This document shows, piece by piece, positions 8,602 to 17,652 of a stretch of DNA of 64,000 nt. The stretch is from the NCBI RefSeq assembly GCF_000225705.1, contig NZ_JH126470.1, positions 62,001 to 126,000 on the forward strand, in the 5' to 3' direction. Each line of letters starts with the position of its first letter. Position 1 is the first letter of the stretch. Below the pieces are notes generated by a model that ran no database searches, had not been told where the DNA came from, and saw only the letters and a program-made list of their open reading frames with translations. A program made the translations under genes and the position numbers. The DNA is from Collinsella tanakaei YIT 12063. Lineage in GTDB: Bacteria; Actinomycetota; Coriobacteriia; Coriobacteriales; Coriobacteriaceae.

Positions 8602-9021
8602 ATGTATCAAAACTCTATCCAGCTCATGCAGAGCATGCGTGAGGCGGGTATTGAGCATCGAAGCGATACGCCGCTGGATGATGAAAACCTCATCGACACC
8701 ATTCGCGTTGGATGGTCGGGCGCCAGCCTGCCTGCGACCGTGATCTTGTTTCGCGTGAACGATCGCGGCGCGCACCTGGAGGTCGAGGAGCTGGGGCGCG
8801 TGGCGCCGGGACTTCGCGCGCAGGCGCTCGAGCTGGTCAATGCGCTGAACGGGTCGTATCGCTGGATTACGTTTGTTGTGGAAGACGACGGGCGCATTGC
8901 CTGTTCGTCCGATGTGTTCATGGTTCCCGAGGTGGCGGGGCTGTTTGGCATCGCGGCGATGGGCCGCATGTTCGATACGCTCGATGAAGTCTACCCCAGG
9001 CTGCTTCGCGTGCTGGCGTAA
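8602..9021 (+). CDS. YbjN-domain-like protein of unknown function
   Basis: A 139-residue acidic soluble protein with no signal peptide or membrane segment. The stretch ALELVNALNGSYRWITFVVE (about residues 75-95) followed by DDGRIACSSDVFM resembles the YbjN / type III secretion chaperone-like fold, in which N-(A)-N-(x)4-W-(x)-(K/T)-(F) and a short acidic turn recur. The ATG at 8602 has only a weak ribosome binding site (GGGGGCAGCT). A TATTCTCGTCC promoter-like motif stands 170 bases upstream at 8422-8432. YbjN-type proteins have been tied to stress and motility control in other bacteria; nothing here fixes a job. Confidence 0.65.
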   Translation: MYQNSIQLMQSMREAGIEHRSDTPLDDENLIDTIRVGWSGASLPATVILFRVNDRGAHLEVEELGRVAPGLRAQALELVNALNGSYRWITFVVEDDGRIACSSDVFMVPEVAGLFGIAAMGRMFDTLDEVYPRLLRVLA

Positions 9022-9102
9022 GGGCACCTTACTTACTACGGGGTCCGCGGGCGCCCGGAGACCTGTTCTTGCTGTTTCTACTCGTTTTTGCTTGGAGGCG
9101 TT

Positions 9103-9915
9103 ATGTTATCTGCGAATATTGGCCAGGCGTTGCTGTGGGCGGCGCTGGGCTGCGGGTTTACCTGGCTTATGACTACCGCGGGTGCGGCCATGGTCTTCTT
9201 CTTTAGAAGCGACCGCAAGCTTATGCATCATATCTTCTTGGGTTTTGCGGCGGGCGTCATGATCGCGGCGTCCGTGTGGTCGCTGCTCAATCCTGCTATC
9301 GAGCAGGCGGAGGAGCTGGGTCAGATAGGGTGGATCCCCGCTGCCGGCGGCTTTTTGCTGGGCGTGGCCTTTCTGCTCGCGCTCGATACGTTCTTGCCCC
9401 ACCTGCATCCCGAGGAGGACCAGCCTGAGGGCATCCAGACCAGCTGGAAGCGAACCACGTTGCTGGTCTCTGCCGTCACGCTCCATAACATCCCCGAGGG
9501 CATGAGCGTTGGCCTGCTGTTTGCCATGGCGGCCCAGGCCTCCGGTGCCGCTGCGGACGCCTACCTTGGCATGGCATTTGCGCTCGCGCTGGGTATGGGC
9601 TTGCAGAACTTTCCCGAGGGCGCCGCGGTTTCGCTGCCCCTTGCGCGCGAGGGTATGAGCCGTACCAAGGCGTTTGCCATGGGCAGCCTTTCCGGCATCG
9701 TAGAGCCCATCTTTGGCATCGCGGTGGTTCTGGTCTCCGGCTGGATCACGCCGTTTATGCCCTGGATGCTGGCATTTGCCGCTGGAGCCATGATCTACGT
9801 GGTTGTCGAGGAGCTTATTCCGGAGGCGCACCTGGGAGAGCACTCCAACGTGGGCACGCTGGGCGTCATCGCGGGCTTTGTTCTCATGATGGTCCTGGAC
9901 GTTGCCCTGGGCTAG
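9103..9915 (+). CDS. ZIP-family metal transporter (ZupT/GufA type)
   Basis: A 270-residue membrane protein with about eight predicted membrane segments. Metal-binding helices carry SAVTLHNIPEGMSVGL (about 130-145) and LGMGLQNFPEGAAVSLP (about 165-180), the paired HNxPEG / NxPEG motifs of ZIP transporters. A His/Glu-rich loop (FLPHLHPEEDQPEG) lies between segments 3 and 4. It probably imports zinc, possibly iron or manganese. I chose the ATG at 9103, five bases after GGAGG, over the TTG at 9088. It stands alone, with a hairpin terminator about 170 bases downstream. Confidence 0.92.
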   Translation: MLSANIGQALLWAALGCGFTWLMTTAGAAMVFFFRSDRKLMHHIFLGFAAGVMIAASVWSLLNPAIEQAEELGQIGWIPAAGGFLLGVAFLLALDTFLPHLHPEEDQPEGIQTSWKRTTLLVSAVTLHNIPEGMSVGLLFAMAAQASGAAADAYLGMAFALALGMGLQNFPEGAAVSLPLAREGMSRTKAFAMGSLSGIVEPIFGIAVVLVSGWITPFMPWMLAFAAGAMIYVVVEELIPEAHLGEHSNVGTLGVIAGFVLMMVLDVALG

Positions 9916-10580
9916 GGGGCTTTGCGATCGCGGATTCGCATGTTTAGCTTACGGGTGGTAGCTATTGGCCGGTAGATTGAAACCGTGCCCGATCGGGATG
10001 GCAGTTGAACCGCTTCAAGCGGGGATTTTCAAGCCGTGTATAAAGCGATTTGGGCCGTTTGGCCGCGGAAAGAGAAGAAGAATGCAGAGGAGGTGCGGGC
10101 TGTCGCACCTCCTTTGCCGTAGAGGGGCCTTTTTAAGCCGAAATATGGAAACATCTGTATCAATAAAGTGGCCTAGCGCGTCCATAACGCGGTTGATAGA
10201 GGCGTTTCGCAAGGGGAGCGGGCACTGGGTTAGCCGGTTCTTACCCGCCTCGTGGTCCTCAGTGACCATTTCAAAACGGCACGGTTTTGCGGCGTTCAAT
10301 TCTTATGCAAGGCTTTGGCAGACGCGCAGGATGCACGGTGGCCGTTATGCATTTTGGCAAACGCGGTGCCCTTGCGTCGCGTTATGCTCCACATCGCCCT
10401 CGTGCGCACGCCGTGCCCATGCCCGCGCCGCCGCGCTTTTCGTCAAGGATGCGTACGACCTGTCTAACCACGGGCCAATCTGCTAACGTTTCGAGATGCG
10501 TGAGCGTGCAGCGGGCGCTGATGTAAGACGCCCGCCGCAACGTATGACACGCACAAGGAGCCTTGGAAGAGGGAGAACGA
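9916..10580. other. 665-base non-coding stretch
   Basis: No reading frame here is convincing on either strand. The first 170 bases hold several short hairpins (for example CCGC/GCGG near 10007-10022) and end in a terminator hairpin at 10088-10115, so a small RNA or a long 3' UTR of the ZIP gene is possible. The part from 10120 to 10580 shows no feature I recognise, except a GGGCG...CGCCC inverted repeat just before the HAD gene. Confidence 0.4.
10088..10115 (+). terminator. rho-independent terminator
   Basis: A perfect 10-bp stem (AGGAGGTGCG paired with CGCACCTCCT), six-base loop, then TTT. It is the first strong hairpin after the ZIP transporter gene. Confidence 0.65.
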
Positions 10581-11480
10581 ATGATCAAGCTGTTTGCGAG
10601 CGACCTGGATGGAACCCTGCTCAACGCAACCCATATGGTCGACCCCGTCATCGTGTCCGCTCTGCGAACGGTTACTAAAAGCGGTGCGCATTTCGCCGTC
10701 GCCACCGGCCGCACCATGCGCAGCCCCAATGACTTTGGTTTTCACGGCGTTGACATAGAGGCGGTGTGTTCCAACGGGTCCATCATTTTGGACCACGATG
10801 GCAACACCATCTACCATAGCGATGTGGACAAAGGGGTGCTCGAGGAAATGCTCCGCACATTCCCGCAGGTCTGCTTCGAGTGCGTGGGCCTGGATTGCAC
10901 GTATGTCACCGGTAGCCCGCAAGACCAGCTCGCCGGATTTGTCGCCACGGGCGCTATCGAGAAGGTGAAGATGGCCGCCATGCGTATTCGCCGCCGCCAA
11001 ATGCAGGCGGATTGCGTCCACAACCAAAGCGTCTCTGACGTGCTTTCCCGCAGCATCTGCAAAATCAACGCCCGCGTGAGCGACCCCTCGCTCGATAGCG
11101 AGCTCAAGGACTTCCTTTCCAGCCACGCGGACAAGGTGGTCAACGCCCCCTTTAGCCCCGTCATGTTCGAGATCACCAACGTCGGCGTCGACAAGGGCGC
11201 GGCGCTTGCATGGCTGGCTTCCTATTTTGGCTATTCCGCGGACGAAGTGTCCGTCTACGGCGACGGTGGCAACGACATCGCCATGCTCCAACGCTTTACG
11301 CACGCTTACGCCACCAGCAACGGAAGCGATGCCGCTAAGCTCGCCGCGGGCAACGTCATCGGTAGCTGCGCGTTTCATGCCGTGCCGCGCCACATGGTCA
11401 AGACGGTCCGCGAACAGGGGAGCGTTGCTTCTTCCAATGCGGATGCAGGCAAGGGCTCCGGCTACGTTCGAATCGAATAA
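10581..11480 (+). CDS. Cof-type HAD-IIB phosphatase
   Basis: A 299-residue cytosolic hydrolase. Seen: HAD motif I LFASDLDGTLLN at the N terminus (Asp nucleophile in DLDGT), motif II AVATGRT, the type-IIB cap in the middle, the Lys of motif III in GVDKGAALAWL, and motif IV VYGDGGNDIAML. These are the hallmarks of Cof/YbiV/YidA-like sugar-phosphate phosphatases, whose substrates are broad and not readable from sequence. The ATG at 10581 follows GAGGGAGAACGA; an upstream TTG at 10563 has no site. It is monocistronic, with the TetR gene following after 160 bases. Confidence 0.93.
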   Translation: MIKLFASDLDGTLLNATHMVDPVIVSALRTVTKSGAHFAVATGRTMRSPNDFGFHGVDIEAVCSNGSIILDHDGNTIYHSDVDKGVLEEMLRTFPQVCFECVGLDCTYVTGSPQDQLAGFVATGAIEKVKMAAMRIRRRQMQADCVHNQSVSDVLSRSICKINARVSDPSLDSELKDFLSSHADKVVNAPFSPVMFEITNVGVDKGAALAWLASYFGYSADEVSVYGDGGNDIAMLQRFTHAYATSNGSDAAKLAAGNVIGSCAFHAVPRHMVKTVREQGSVASSNADAGKGSGYVRIE

Positions 11481-11557
11481 TTCCCGTCTGCAGCCCTTCT
11501 GTAGACAAATGATTGATGGTTGTCAGGTTTCTGTAAGTGCTCCTCCACATTCGTTCA

Positions 11558-11581
11558 ATTATGCACACCGTGTGCAATAAT
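11558..11581. promoter_or_regulatory. palindrome before tetR-type gene, putative operator
   Basis: GCACAC-C-GTGTGC (11563-11575) is a perfect inverted repeat around one base, extended outward by ATTAT and AATAAT with one bulged base. It stands 63 bases before the TetR-type gene and overlaps an AT-rich stretch that could be a -10 element. Self-control by the TetR protein is inferred. Confidence 0.5.
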
Positions 11582-11643
11582 GCTCGGAGAGAGTAATATC
11601 GGGCCGCGTTACAACCACGGCCCCCTCAAGCCAAGGAGGGCCA

Positions 11644-12444
11644 GTGTCGAAAGAGGCCGTGGCCGAACAAAAATGCGACCGTCGCAGTCTCCGCTCCCAG
11701 CGCCTGCTGCGCCAAGCGCTCGCGCGGGAGATCGGGGCGACGGGCGACCTTTCTAGCGTCACCGTCGCCGGTCTCACGGATTGCGCGGGTCTCACGCGCC
11801 GCACGTTTTACAGCCATTACAAAGACATCCCAGACTTCATCGAGCAGGTAGAAGCTTCCATTTTGGACGAGGTGGGGCGCCATGTGCTCGCCATCTCCGC
11901 CTCCACGCTGGATGATCTGTATCGCAACATACATGAGCTGGAGCCGGCGTCGGGTTCGGTGGAGCTGCTGTCCTATCTCAAGAAAGATGGAGAGCTCATC
12001 GGCGCTCTGCTGGGCCCCGGCGGCGACCCGGCGTTTATCGAGAAGCTGCTCGATCTGGTGCGCGCTTGCGTGAGGCATCGAATGGAGACGGGCATCTTCC
12101 CGGATGCTCTGGGCACGTTCTTCGATTATTACCTCGATTCCGTTATCACGTCCGAGCTGGGCGTTATCAAGCGCTGGTTCCAAACGGGTCTCAAGGAGGC
12201 CCCGGAGACCATGGCGCGCATCATGACCGTGATCGCATTCGTCCGTCCCGGCGACCTGTACGGCAAGCCCATCGACATCAACGTGCCGGAGTACGGCATG
12301 AAGCTGCTGGGAAAAAGCGCCGCGCGGGACTTACGCAGCGTGCTGGAGGTTCTCGCTGCGTCAAACGCCGGTCCGCAGGCATCGCCGCTTTCATCATCAG
12401 GCGTCGAGCCGCGATCGAAAGCGGACGCCAAAGACACCATCTAG
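11644..12444 (+). CDS. TetR-family transcriptional regulator
   Basis: A 266-residue protein. The N-terminal TetR helix-turn-helix covers about residues 20-65 (LRQALAREIGA...VTVAGLTDCAGLTRRTFYSHYKD), with the TFYxHYxD signature; the rest is a ligand-binding or dimer domain without recognisable identity. The C-terminal 25 residues are Ser/Ala-rich and probably disordered. The GTG at 11644 follows AGGAGGGCCA. The next gene, the giant BadF/HgdB fusion, starts 10 bases after its stop, so the two form an operon and the regulator probably controls it. Confidence 0.88.
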   Translation: MSKEAVAEQKCDRRSLRSQRLLRQALAREIGATGDLSSVTVAGLTDCAGLTRRTFYSHYKDIPDFIEQVEASILDEVGRHVLAISASTLDDLYRNIHELEPASGSVELLSYLKKDGELIGALLGPGGDPAFIEKLLDLVRACVRHRMETGIFPDALGTFFDYYLDSVITSELGVIKRWFQTGLKEAPETMARIMTVIAFVRPGDLYGKPIDINVPEYGMKLLGKSAARDLRSVLEVLAASNAGPQASPLSSSGVEPRSKADAKDTI

Positions 12445-12454
12445 GGGGAGAGCT

Positions 12455-15400
12455 ATGAGTAACCAAGAAGTAGAGAATACCGTGGTCGAGTCCGTAGCTA
12501 TGGACCAGGCCGCGCGGGATGCGGCCGACGCGACGGCGGGTGCGCTTCAGTCCGCGCCTGCGTGCCCGCAGGCCCCGGTCGTTCCGGAGGACGCCATCTA
12601 CAATCCGCAAAACGCCACGGGTGATCTGCACCTGGGCATAGACGTGGGGTCAACCACGGTCAAGCTCGCCGTGCTCAACGACGCCAACCAGATCGTCTAC
12701 GCCAAGTACCAGCGCCACCACACCGACGTGCGCGCCTGCGCTCGCGACCTGTTTGCGGGCGCCGCCGGCGTGCTGGGAGATGCCCGCATGACCTGCGCCA
12801 TCACCGGTTCGGGCGGGCTTCTGCTCTCGCAGTGGTTGGATCTGGGGTTTGTCCAGGAGGTCATCGCCTCCAAGCGCGCCGTGGAGACCCTCATCCCGCA
12901 GACCGACGTCGCCATCGAACTGGGCGGCGAGGACGCCAAGATCATCTACTTCGATTCGGGCATCGAGCAGCGCATGAACGGCACCTGCGCGGGCGGCACC
13001 GGCGCCTTCATCGACCAGATGGCCACCCTGCTGCACACGGACGCCGCGGGCCTCAACAAGCTCGCCGCCGACGCGACCACTATCTACCCCATCGCCAGCC
13101 GCTGCGGCGTGTTCGCTAAGACGGACGTGCAGCCCCTGCTCAACGAGGGCGCCCGTCCGGAGGACGTCGCCGCGTCCATCTTCCAGGCCGTGGTGACCCA
13201 GACCATCTCCGGCCTGGCGTGCGGCCGTCCCATCCGCGGCTACGTCGCCTTCTTGGGCGGACCGCTGCAGTACCTCTCCGAGCTGCGCCGCCGCTTCTAC
13301 ATCACGCTTGATTTGGACGAGGAGCACCGCATCGTCCCCGACAACGCCCACCTCTTTGTGGCGTCCGGCGCCGCCATGGCGCACGAGTCCACCAAGCTGT
13401 CCACGTTTGGCGAGCTCATCGCGTCTATCGACGCGCTGGGCGACACCCAGGGCGCGGAGGTCGAGCGCCTCTCCCCGTTGTTTGCGAGCGAGGACGAGTA
13501 CGCCGAGTTCAAGGAGCGCCACAACAAGGAGGTCGTTCCCAAGGGCGATCCCGCCAGCTATGCCGGCGAGCGCGTCTTCATCGGCATCGACGCCGGCTCC
13601 ACCACCATGAAGGCCGCGATGGTGGGCGAGGACGGCCAGCTGCTGCATACCTGGTACGGCAACAACAACGGCGACATCCTGGGTACCGCCAAGGTGATCA
13701 TGGCCGATTTCTACCAGCACATCCCCGCCGGCGCGCGCATTGGCCACGTCACCACCACCGGCTACGGCGAGGCGCTGCTCATCGAGGCCCTCAAGGCCGA
13801 CTCCGGCGAGATCGAGACCGTCGCACACCTGCGCGGCAGCCGCGCGTTTCTGCCGGGCGTGGAGTTCATCCTGGACATCGGCGGCCAGGACATGAAGTGC
13901 CTGCGCGTGCGCGACGGCGTCATCGAGCACATCATGCTCAATGAGGCCTGCTCCAGCGGTTGCGGCAGCTTCATCGAGAGCTTCGCGGTCTCCATGAACA
14001 TGGACGTGCGCGCGTTCGCCCAGGCGGCCATCGAGGCCAAGGCGCCGGTCGACCTTGGCAGCCGTTGCACGGTCTTTATGAACAGCCGCGTCAAGCAGGC
14101 TCAAAAAGAGGGCGCCACCGTGGGCGACATCGCCGCGGGCCTGTCCTACTCCGTTATCAAGAACGCGCTGTTCAAGGTCATCAAGCTGCGCGACCCCAAA
14201 GAGATCGGCACACAGGTCATCGTCCAGGGCGGCACGTTTATGTCGGACGCCACGTTGCGCGCGTTTGAGCAGCTCACCGGTGTCAACGCGGTGCGCCCGG
14301 ACATCGCCGGCTGCATGGGCGCCTACGGAGCCGCCCTGCTGGCTCGCGACCGCGCTGGGGCGGATGGCATCTCAAACATCCTGTCTGCGGACCAGGTCGC
14401 GTCGCTCACGGTGACCCAGCGCCACGCGCGCTGCGGCCGCTGCTCCAACAACTGCCAGCTCACCATCAACGACTTTGGCGGCGGCCGTCGCTTCATCACG
14501 GGCAACCGCTGCGAAAAGGGCGCGGGCCATCGCTCCAACAAGACCGAGGCCCCCAACGTCTTCGCCCAGAAAAACGCCCTGCTGTTCGACCGCGAGTCGC
14601 TTGACCCTGATGCCGCGCCGCGCGGCACCGTGGGCATTCCCCGCGCGCTCAACATGTACGAGAACTACCCGTTCTGGCATACGTTCTTCACCAAGCTGGG
14701 TTTCTCCGTGGTGCTTTCGGACAACTCGACCAAGCAGACCTACGAGGCCGGCATCGAGTCCATGCCCAGCGAGTCCGTGTGCTATCCGGCTAAGCTCAGC
14801 CATGGCCACATCATGAACCTTATCGACAAGGACCCGGACTTTATCTGGATGCCCTGCGTGCGCTGGGAGCGCAAGGAGGATCCCACCGCGGGCAACTGCT
14901 ATAACTGCCCCATCGTTATGAGCTACCCCACGGCGCTGGGCCTGAACATCGATGAGATCTCCGAGAAGCACGTCGAGTTCATGTACCCCTTTGTGCCCTA
15001 CCATGACAAGATCGAGCTCAAGCGCCGCCTCTACGAGCTGATCGCCGTGGAGCGCGTGGCAGACGCCCAGGCGGGCCGCGGCCGCGTGCGCGGCCCCAAG
15101 ATCACCCGCACGGAGATCGACGCCGCCGTCAACGCCGCCTATGAGGAGGATGCCCGCTTCCACCAGCAGATCCAGACCATGGGCGAGGAAGCCGTGAAGT
15201 GGATCGAGGACAACGGCGGACACGGCATCGTGCTCGCCGGCCGCCCCTACCATAACGACCCGGAAATCAACCATGCCCTGCCCGAGCTGATCACCTCCTT
15301 TGGCTTCGCGGTCCTTACCGAGGACTCCGTGGCGCACCTGGTGAAGCCCGAGCGCCCCATCCGCGTGGTCGACCAGTGGATGTTCCATAGCCGCCTGTAC

Positions 15401-17170
15401 GCCGCCGCGCGCTTTGTCACCATGCGCAACGACCTCGACCTGGTGCAGATGAACTCCTTTGGCTGCGGCCTGGACGCCCTCACCACCGACCAGGTGCAGG
15501 AGATCCTGGAGGCGTCCGGTAAGATCTACACCGTGCTCAAGATCGACGAGGTCTCAAACCTTGGCGCCGCGCGCATCCGCATCCGCTCGCTCATGGCCGC
15601 GCTCAAGGACCAGGCGGCGGAGCGTGCCGCGGAGGCTGCCGCCGCGGGCGAGGAGTTCCAGGTTGGCGCCGCCAGCCCGGTTGAACCCTCCGCGGATCAG
15701 CCGGTGTTCGCCACGCATAAGTACGCCCTGGAGGCCCAGCGCGCGTCCAAGTCCGCGGCGTTCCCCAAGGTGAGCTTCACCCAGGAGATGAAGGACGCCG
15801 GCTACACCATCCTGTGCCCGCAGATGGCGCCCATCCACTTCGACCTCATCAAAGAGGTGTTCCGCGCGTCCGGTTACAACCTGGAGCTTCTGCCCTCCAC
15901 CGACCGCGGCGCCGTGGAGGCGGGCCTGCGCTACGTCAACAACGACATCTGCTACCCGTCCATCCTGGTCACGGGCCAGATCATGGAGGCCATCGAGAGC
16001 GGCCGCTACGACCTCTCCAAGACCGCCGTGGTCATCACCCAGACCGGCGGCGGCTGCCGTGCCACCAACTACATCGCCCTCATCCGCAAGGCTCTGCGCG
16101 ATTCCGGACATGCGGACATCCCGGTCATCTCGCTTTCCGCGGTCAAGTTGGACGAGGACAACCCCGGTTTCAAGTTGACGCCCACCATGCTTAAAGCCGC
16201 CGTCTACAGCGTGCTGTTTGGTGATGTCATGATGCAGATGCTCTACCGCTGCCGTCCGTATGAGGCCACGCCGGGCGCTGCCAACCAGCTGTTCGAGCAG
16301 TTCATGGACCGCGCGCGCAAGCTGGCGCCTGCTTTCAACCGCCGCAACTTCACCAAGCTGTCGCGTGAGGCGATCCGTGCGTTCGACACCATGCCGCTGG
16401 TGGGCGAGGGCACCAAGCCGCGCGTGGGCGTTGTGGGCGAGATCCTGGTCAAGTTCCACCCCACGGCCAACAACCACGTTGTCGACGTGATCGAGGCCGA
16501 GGGCTGCGAGGCTGTGGTCCCGGGTCTTCTGGACTTCTTCCTCTACTCCATGAGCAACGCCACCGTGCAGAAAAACGAGCTTGGCAGCTCCGCGGTAACG
16601 CGCGCCAGCATGGACGCCGCCATTGGCATGGTCGATTGGATGCGCAAGCCGGTTGAGGAGATGCTCGAGCAAAGCGAGCGCTTCGAGCGCCCCGAACCCA
16701 TCTCCGTTATGGCGCAAAAGGCCACGCAGGTGCTGTCGCTGTGCAACAACATGGGCGAGGGCTGGCTGCTCACGGCCGAGATGCTCGACCTCATCGACCA
16801 CGGTGCGCCCAACATCATCTGCACCCAGCCGTTCGCCTGCCTGCCCAACCACGTGGTGGGCAAGGCGGTCATCAAGGAGCTGCGCCGCCAGCACCCGGAG
16901 AGCAACATCGTGGCGGTGGACTACGACCCCGGCGCCTCGGAGGTCAACCAGCTCAACCGTATCAAGCTCATGATCTCCGTGGCCAAGGAGAACCTGCGCG
17001 CGGGCAAAGGCTTTGTGATGGAGCCCGTCCACCCGCTTGAGATGGACGCGGTCGATAGCAAGTTCCGTCCGCACCACTTCACCACGCCGGCAGAGGTCGC
17101 CGCGCACGAGGCAGAGGTCGAGGCGACCGCACGCCGTCTTGGCCGCGGCCTCAAGCGCCATAATAAGTAG
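12455..17170 (+). CDS. fused 2-hydroxyacyl-CoA dehydratase activase/HgdB-like protein (BadF/BadG/BcrA family)
   Basis: A single 1571-residue protein. After about 55 disordered residues come two ASKHA ATPase domains: the first has phosphate-1 motif GIDVGSTTVK (61-70) with Cys178 (GTCAGGTG) and Cys217 (SRCGVF); the second has GIDAGSTTMK (about 376-385) with Cys499/Cys503 (ACSSGCG) and Cys538 (SRCTVF). Activases of this family hold one [4Fe-4S] cluster between two subunits; here both halves lie in one chain. Next are CGRCSNNC (660-667), then DUF2229/HgdB-like regions with Cys776, 801, 815 and 818, and a second HgdB-like block with Cys1166 and Cys1201. The family couples ATP hydrolysis to low-potential electron transfer onto a dehydratase or double-cubane partner. 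Substrate unknown. The full-length fusion is known in anaerobes (family knowledge). It follows the TetR gene by 10 bases. Confidence 0.9.
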   Translation: MSNQEVENTVVESVAMDQAARDAADATAGALQSAPACPQAPVVPEDAIYNPQNATGDLHLGIDVGSTTVKLAVLNDANQIVYAKYQRHHTDVRACARDLFAGAAGVLGDARMTCAITGSGGLLLSQWLDLGFVQEVIASKRAVETLIPQTDVAIELGGEDAKIIYFDSGIEQRMNGTCAGGTGAFIDQMATLLHTDAAGLNKLAADATTIYPIASRCGVFAKTDVQPLLNEGARPEDVAASIFQAVVTQTISGLACGRPIRGYVAFLGGPLQYLSELRRRFYITLDLDEEHRIVPDNAHLFVASGAAMAHESTKLSTFGELIASIDALGDTQGAEVERLSPLFASEDEYAEFKERHNKEVVPKGDPASYAGERVFIGIDAGSTTMKAAMVGEDGQLLHTWYGNNNGDILGTAKVIMADFYQHIPAGARIGHVTTTGYGEALLIEALKADSGEIETVAHLRGSRAFLPGVEFILDIGGQDMKCLRVRDGVIEHIMLNEACSSGCGSFIESFAVSMNMDVRAFAQAAIEAKAPVDLGSRCTVFMNSRVKQAQKEGATVGDIAAGLSYSVIKNALFKVIKLRDPKEIGTQVIVQGGTFMSDATLRAFEQLTGVNAVRPDIAGCMGAYGAALLARDRAGADGISNILSADQVASLTVTQRHARCGRCSNNCQLTINDFGGGRRFITGNRCEKGAGHRSNKTEAPNVFAQKNALLFDRESLDPDAAPRGTVGIPRALNMYENYPFWHTFFTKLGFSVVLSDNSTKQTYEAGIESMPSESVCYPAKLSHGHIMNLIDKDPDFIWMPCVRWERKEDPTAGNCYNCPIVMSYPTALGLNIDEISEKHVEFMYPFVPYHDKIELKRRLYELIAVERVADAQAGRGRVRGPKITRTEIDAAVNAAYEEDARFHQQIQTMGEEAVKWIEDNGGHGIVLAGRPYHNDPEINHALPELITSFGFAVLTEDSVAHLVKPERPIRVVDQWMFHSRLYAAARFVTMRNDLDLVQMNSFGCGLDALTTDQVQEILEASGKIYTVLKIDEVSNLGAARIRIRSLMAALKDQAAERAAEAAAAGEEFQVGAASPVEPSADQPVFATHKYALEAQRASKSAAFPKVSFTQEMKDAGYTILCPQMAPIHFDLIKEVFRASGYNLELLPSTDRGAVEAGLRYVNNDICYPSILVTGQIMEAIESGRYDLSKTAVVITQTGGGCRATNYIALIRKALRDSGHADIPVISLSAVKLDEDNPGFKLTPTMLKAAVYSVLFGDVMMQMLYRCRPYEATPGAANQLFEQFMDRARKLAPAFNRRNFTKLSREAIRAFDTMPLVGEGTKPRVGVVGEILVKFHPTANNHVVDVIEAEGCEAVVPGLLDFFLYSMSNATVQKNELGSSAVTRASMDAAIGMVDWMRKPVEEMLEQSERFERPEPISVMAQKATQVLSLCNNMGEGWLLTAEMLDLIDHGAPNIICTQPFACLPNHVVGKAVIKELRRQHPESNIVAVDYDPGASEVNQLNRIKLMISVAKENLRAGKGFVMEPVHPLEMDAVDSKFRPHHFTTPAEVAAHEAEVEATARRLGRGLKRHNK

Positions 17171-17180
17171 CGCGCGTTTT

Positions 17181-17231
17181 TGGACGAGGACGGGCGGCTG
17201 CGATGTAACCTTTGCGGACCGTCCTCGTCCA
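17181..17231. repeat. perfect 13-bp inverted repeat
   Basis: TGGACGAGGACGG (17181-17193) is repeated inverted at 17219-17231 with 25 bases between. It begins 10 bases after the stop of the giant gene and may end its transcript, although no T-run follows. The arms contain the CTCGTCCA word that recurs near other promoters in the window. Confidence 0.55.
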
Positions 17232-17547
17232 TACGCTGCCGAGATCGGCTGCCGGCCAACTTTCCATTTGGGGAACGCTTTTGGCGTTTGTTCCGCTCCC
17301 GTTGCTGGCATTTGCGCACACGCGCTCGATCAAGAAAGCGGTGGTATGGGCGCTTGCGATTGCGATTCTCATTGAGCCGCTGCAGTTGGTCATCGATCTT
17401 GCCACCGGCTTCCCCAGCTTTGTCGTCGATGTGGACGACATGATGCTTCAGGTGCTGGGAAGCGCCGCGGGCATTGTCCTCATGGCGCTCATGGTTCGCG
17501 TTTCCTCGGGCAGCAAGGGCAACGGGCTGGCGCCAGATAGGGGTTAG
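17212..17547 (+). pseudogene. truncated VanZ-like membrane protein
   Basis: The readable part (111 residues from a TTG) matches only the second half of a VanZ-like domain: LLAFVPLPLLAF, then a basic turn, then LIEPLQLVIDLATG...VVDVDDMMLQVLGSAAGIVL, with the typical E-x-x-Q and D-(V)-D-D polar residues in membrane segments. The first membrane segments and any normal start are missing, and the front overlaps a 13-bp inverted repeat. I take it as a remnant, though a short expressed protein cannot be excluded. Confidence 0.55.
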
Positions 17548-17601
17548 CGAGGGCGCAAGGCAAAGAACTTGCTTGGGAGTCTGCCTACTCTGTTTTCCAT
17601 T

Positions 17602-17648
17602 AAGCCTCTCGACGTCGGTGTAAATGCGCCCGGCGCCGAGAGGCTTTT
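17602..17648. terminator. terminator hairpin between convergent genes
   Basis: A 10-bp perfect stem (AAGCCTCTCG paired with CGAGAGGCTT) followed by TTTT on the plus strand and preceded by AT-rich bases for the minus strand. It lies between the VanZ remnant and the minus-strand membrane protein gene and could serve both. Confidence 0.7.
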
Positions 17649-17652
17649 GTCG

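Noticed and set aside
12650-14104. 484-codon minus-strand frame opposite the giant gene
   Set aside because: A shadow frame of GC-rich coding DNA; rich in GLGVDLG-like patterns typical of antisense frames.
15554-17311. 585-codon minus-strand frame
   Set aside because: Antisense to the HgdB-like part of the giant gene; no domain seen.
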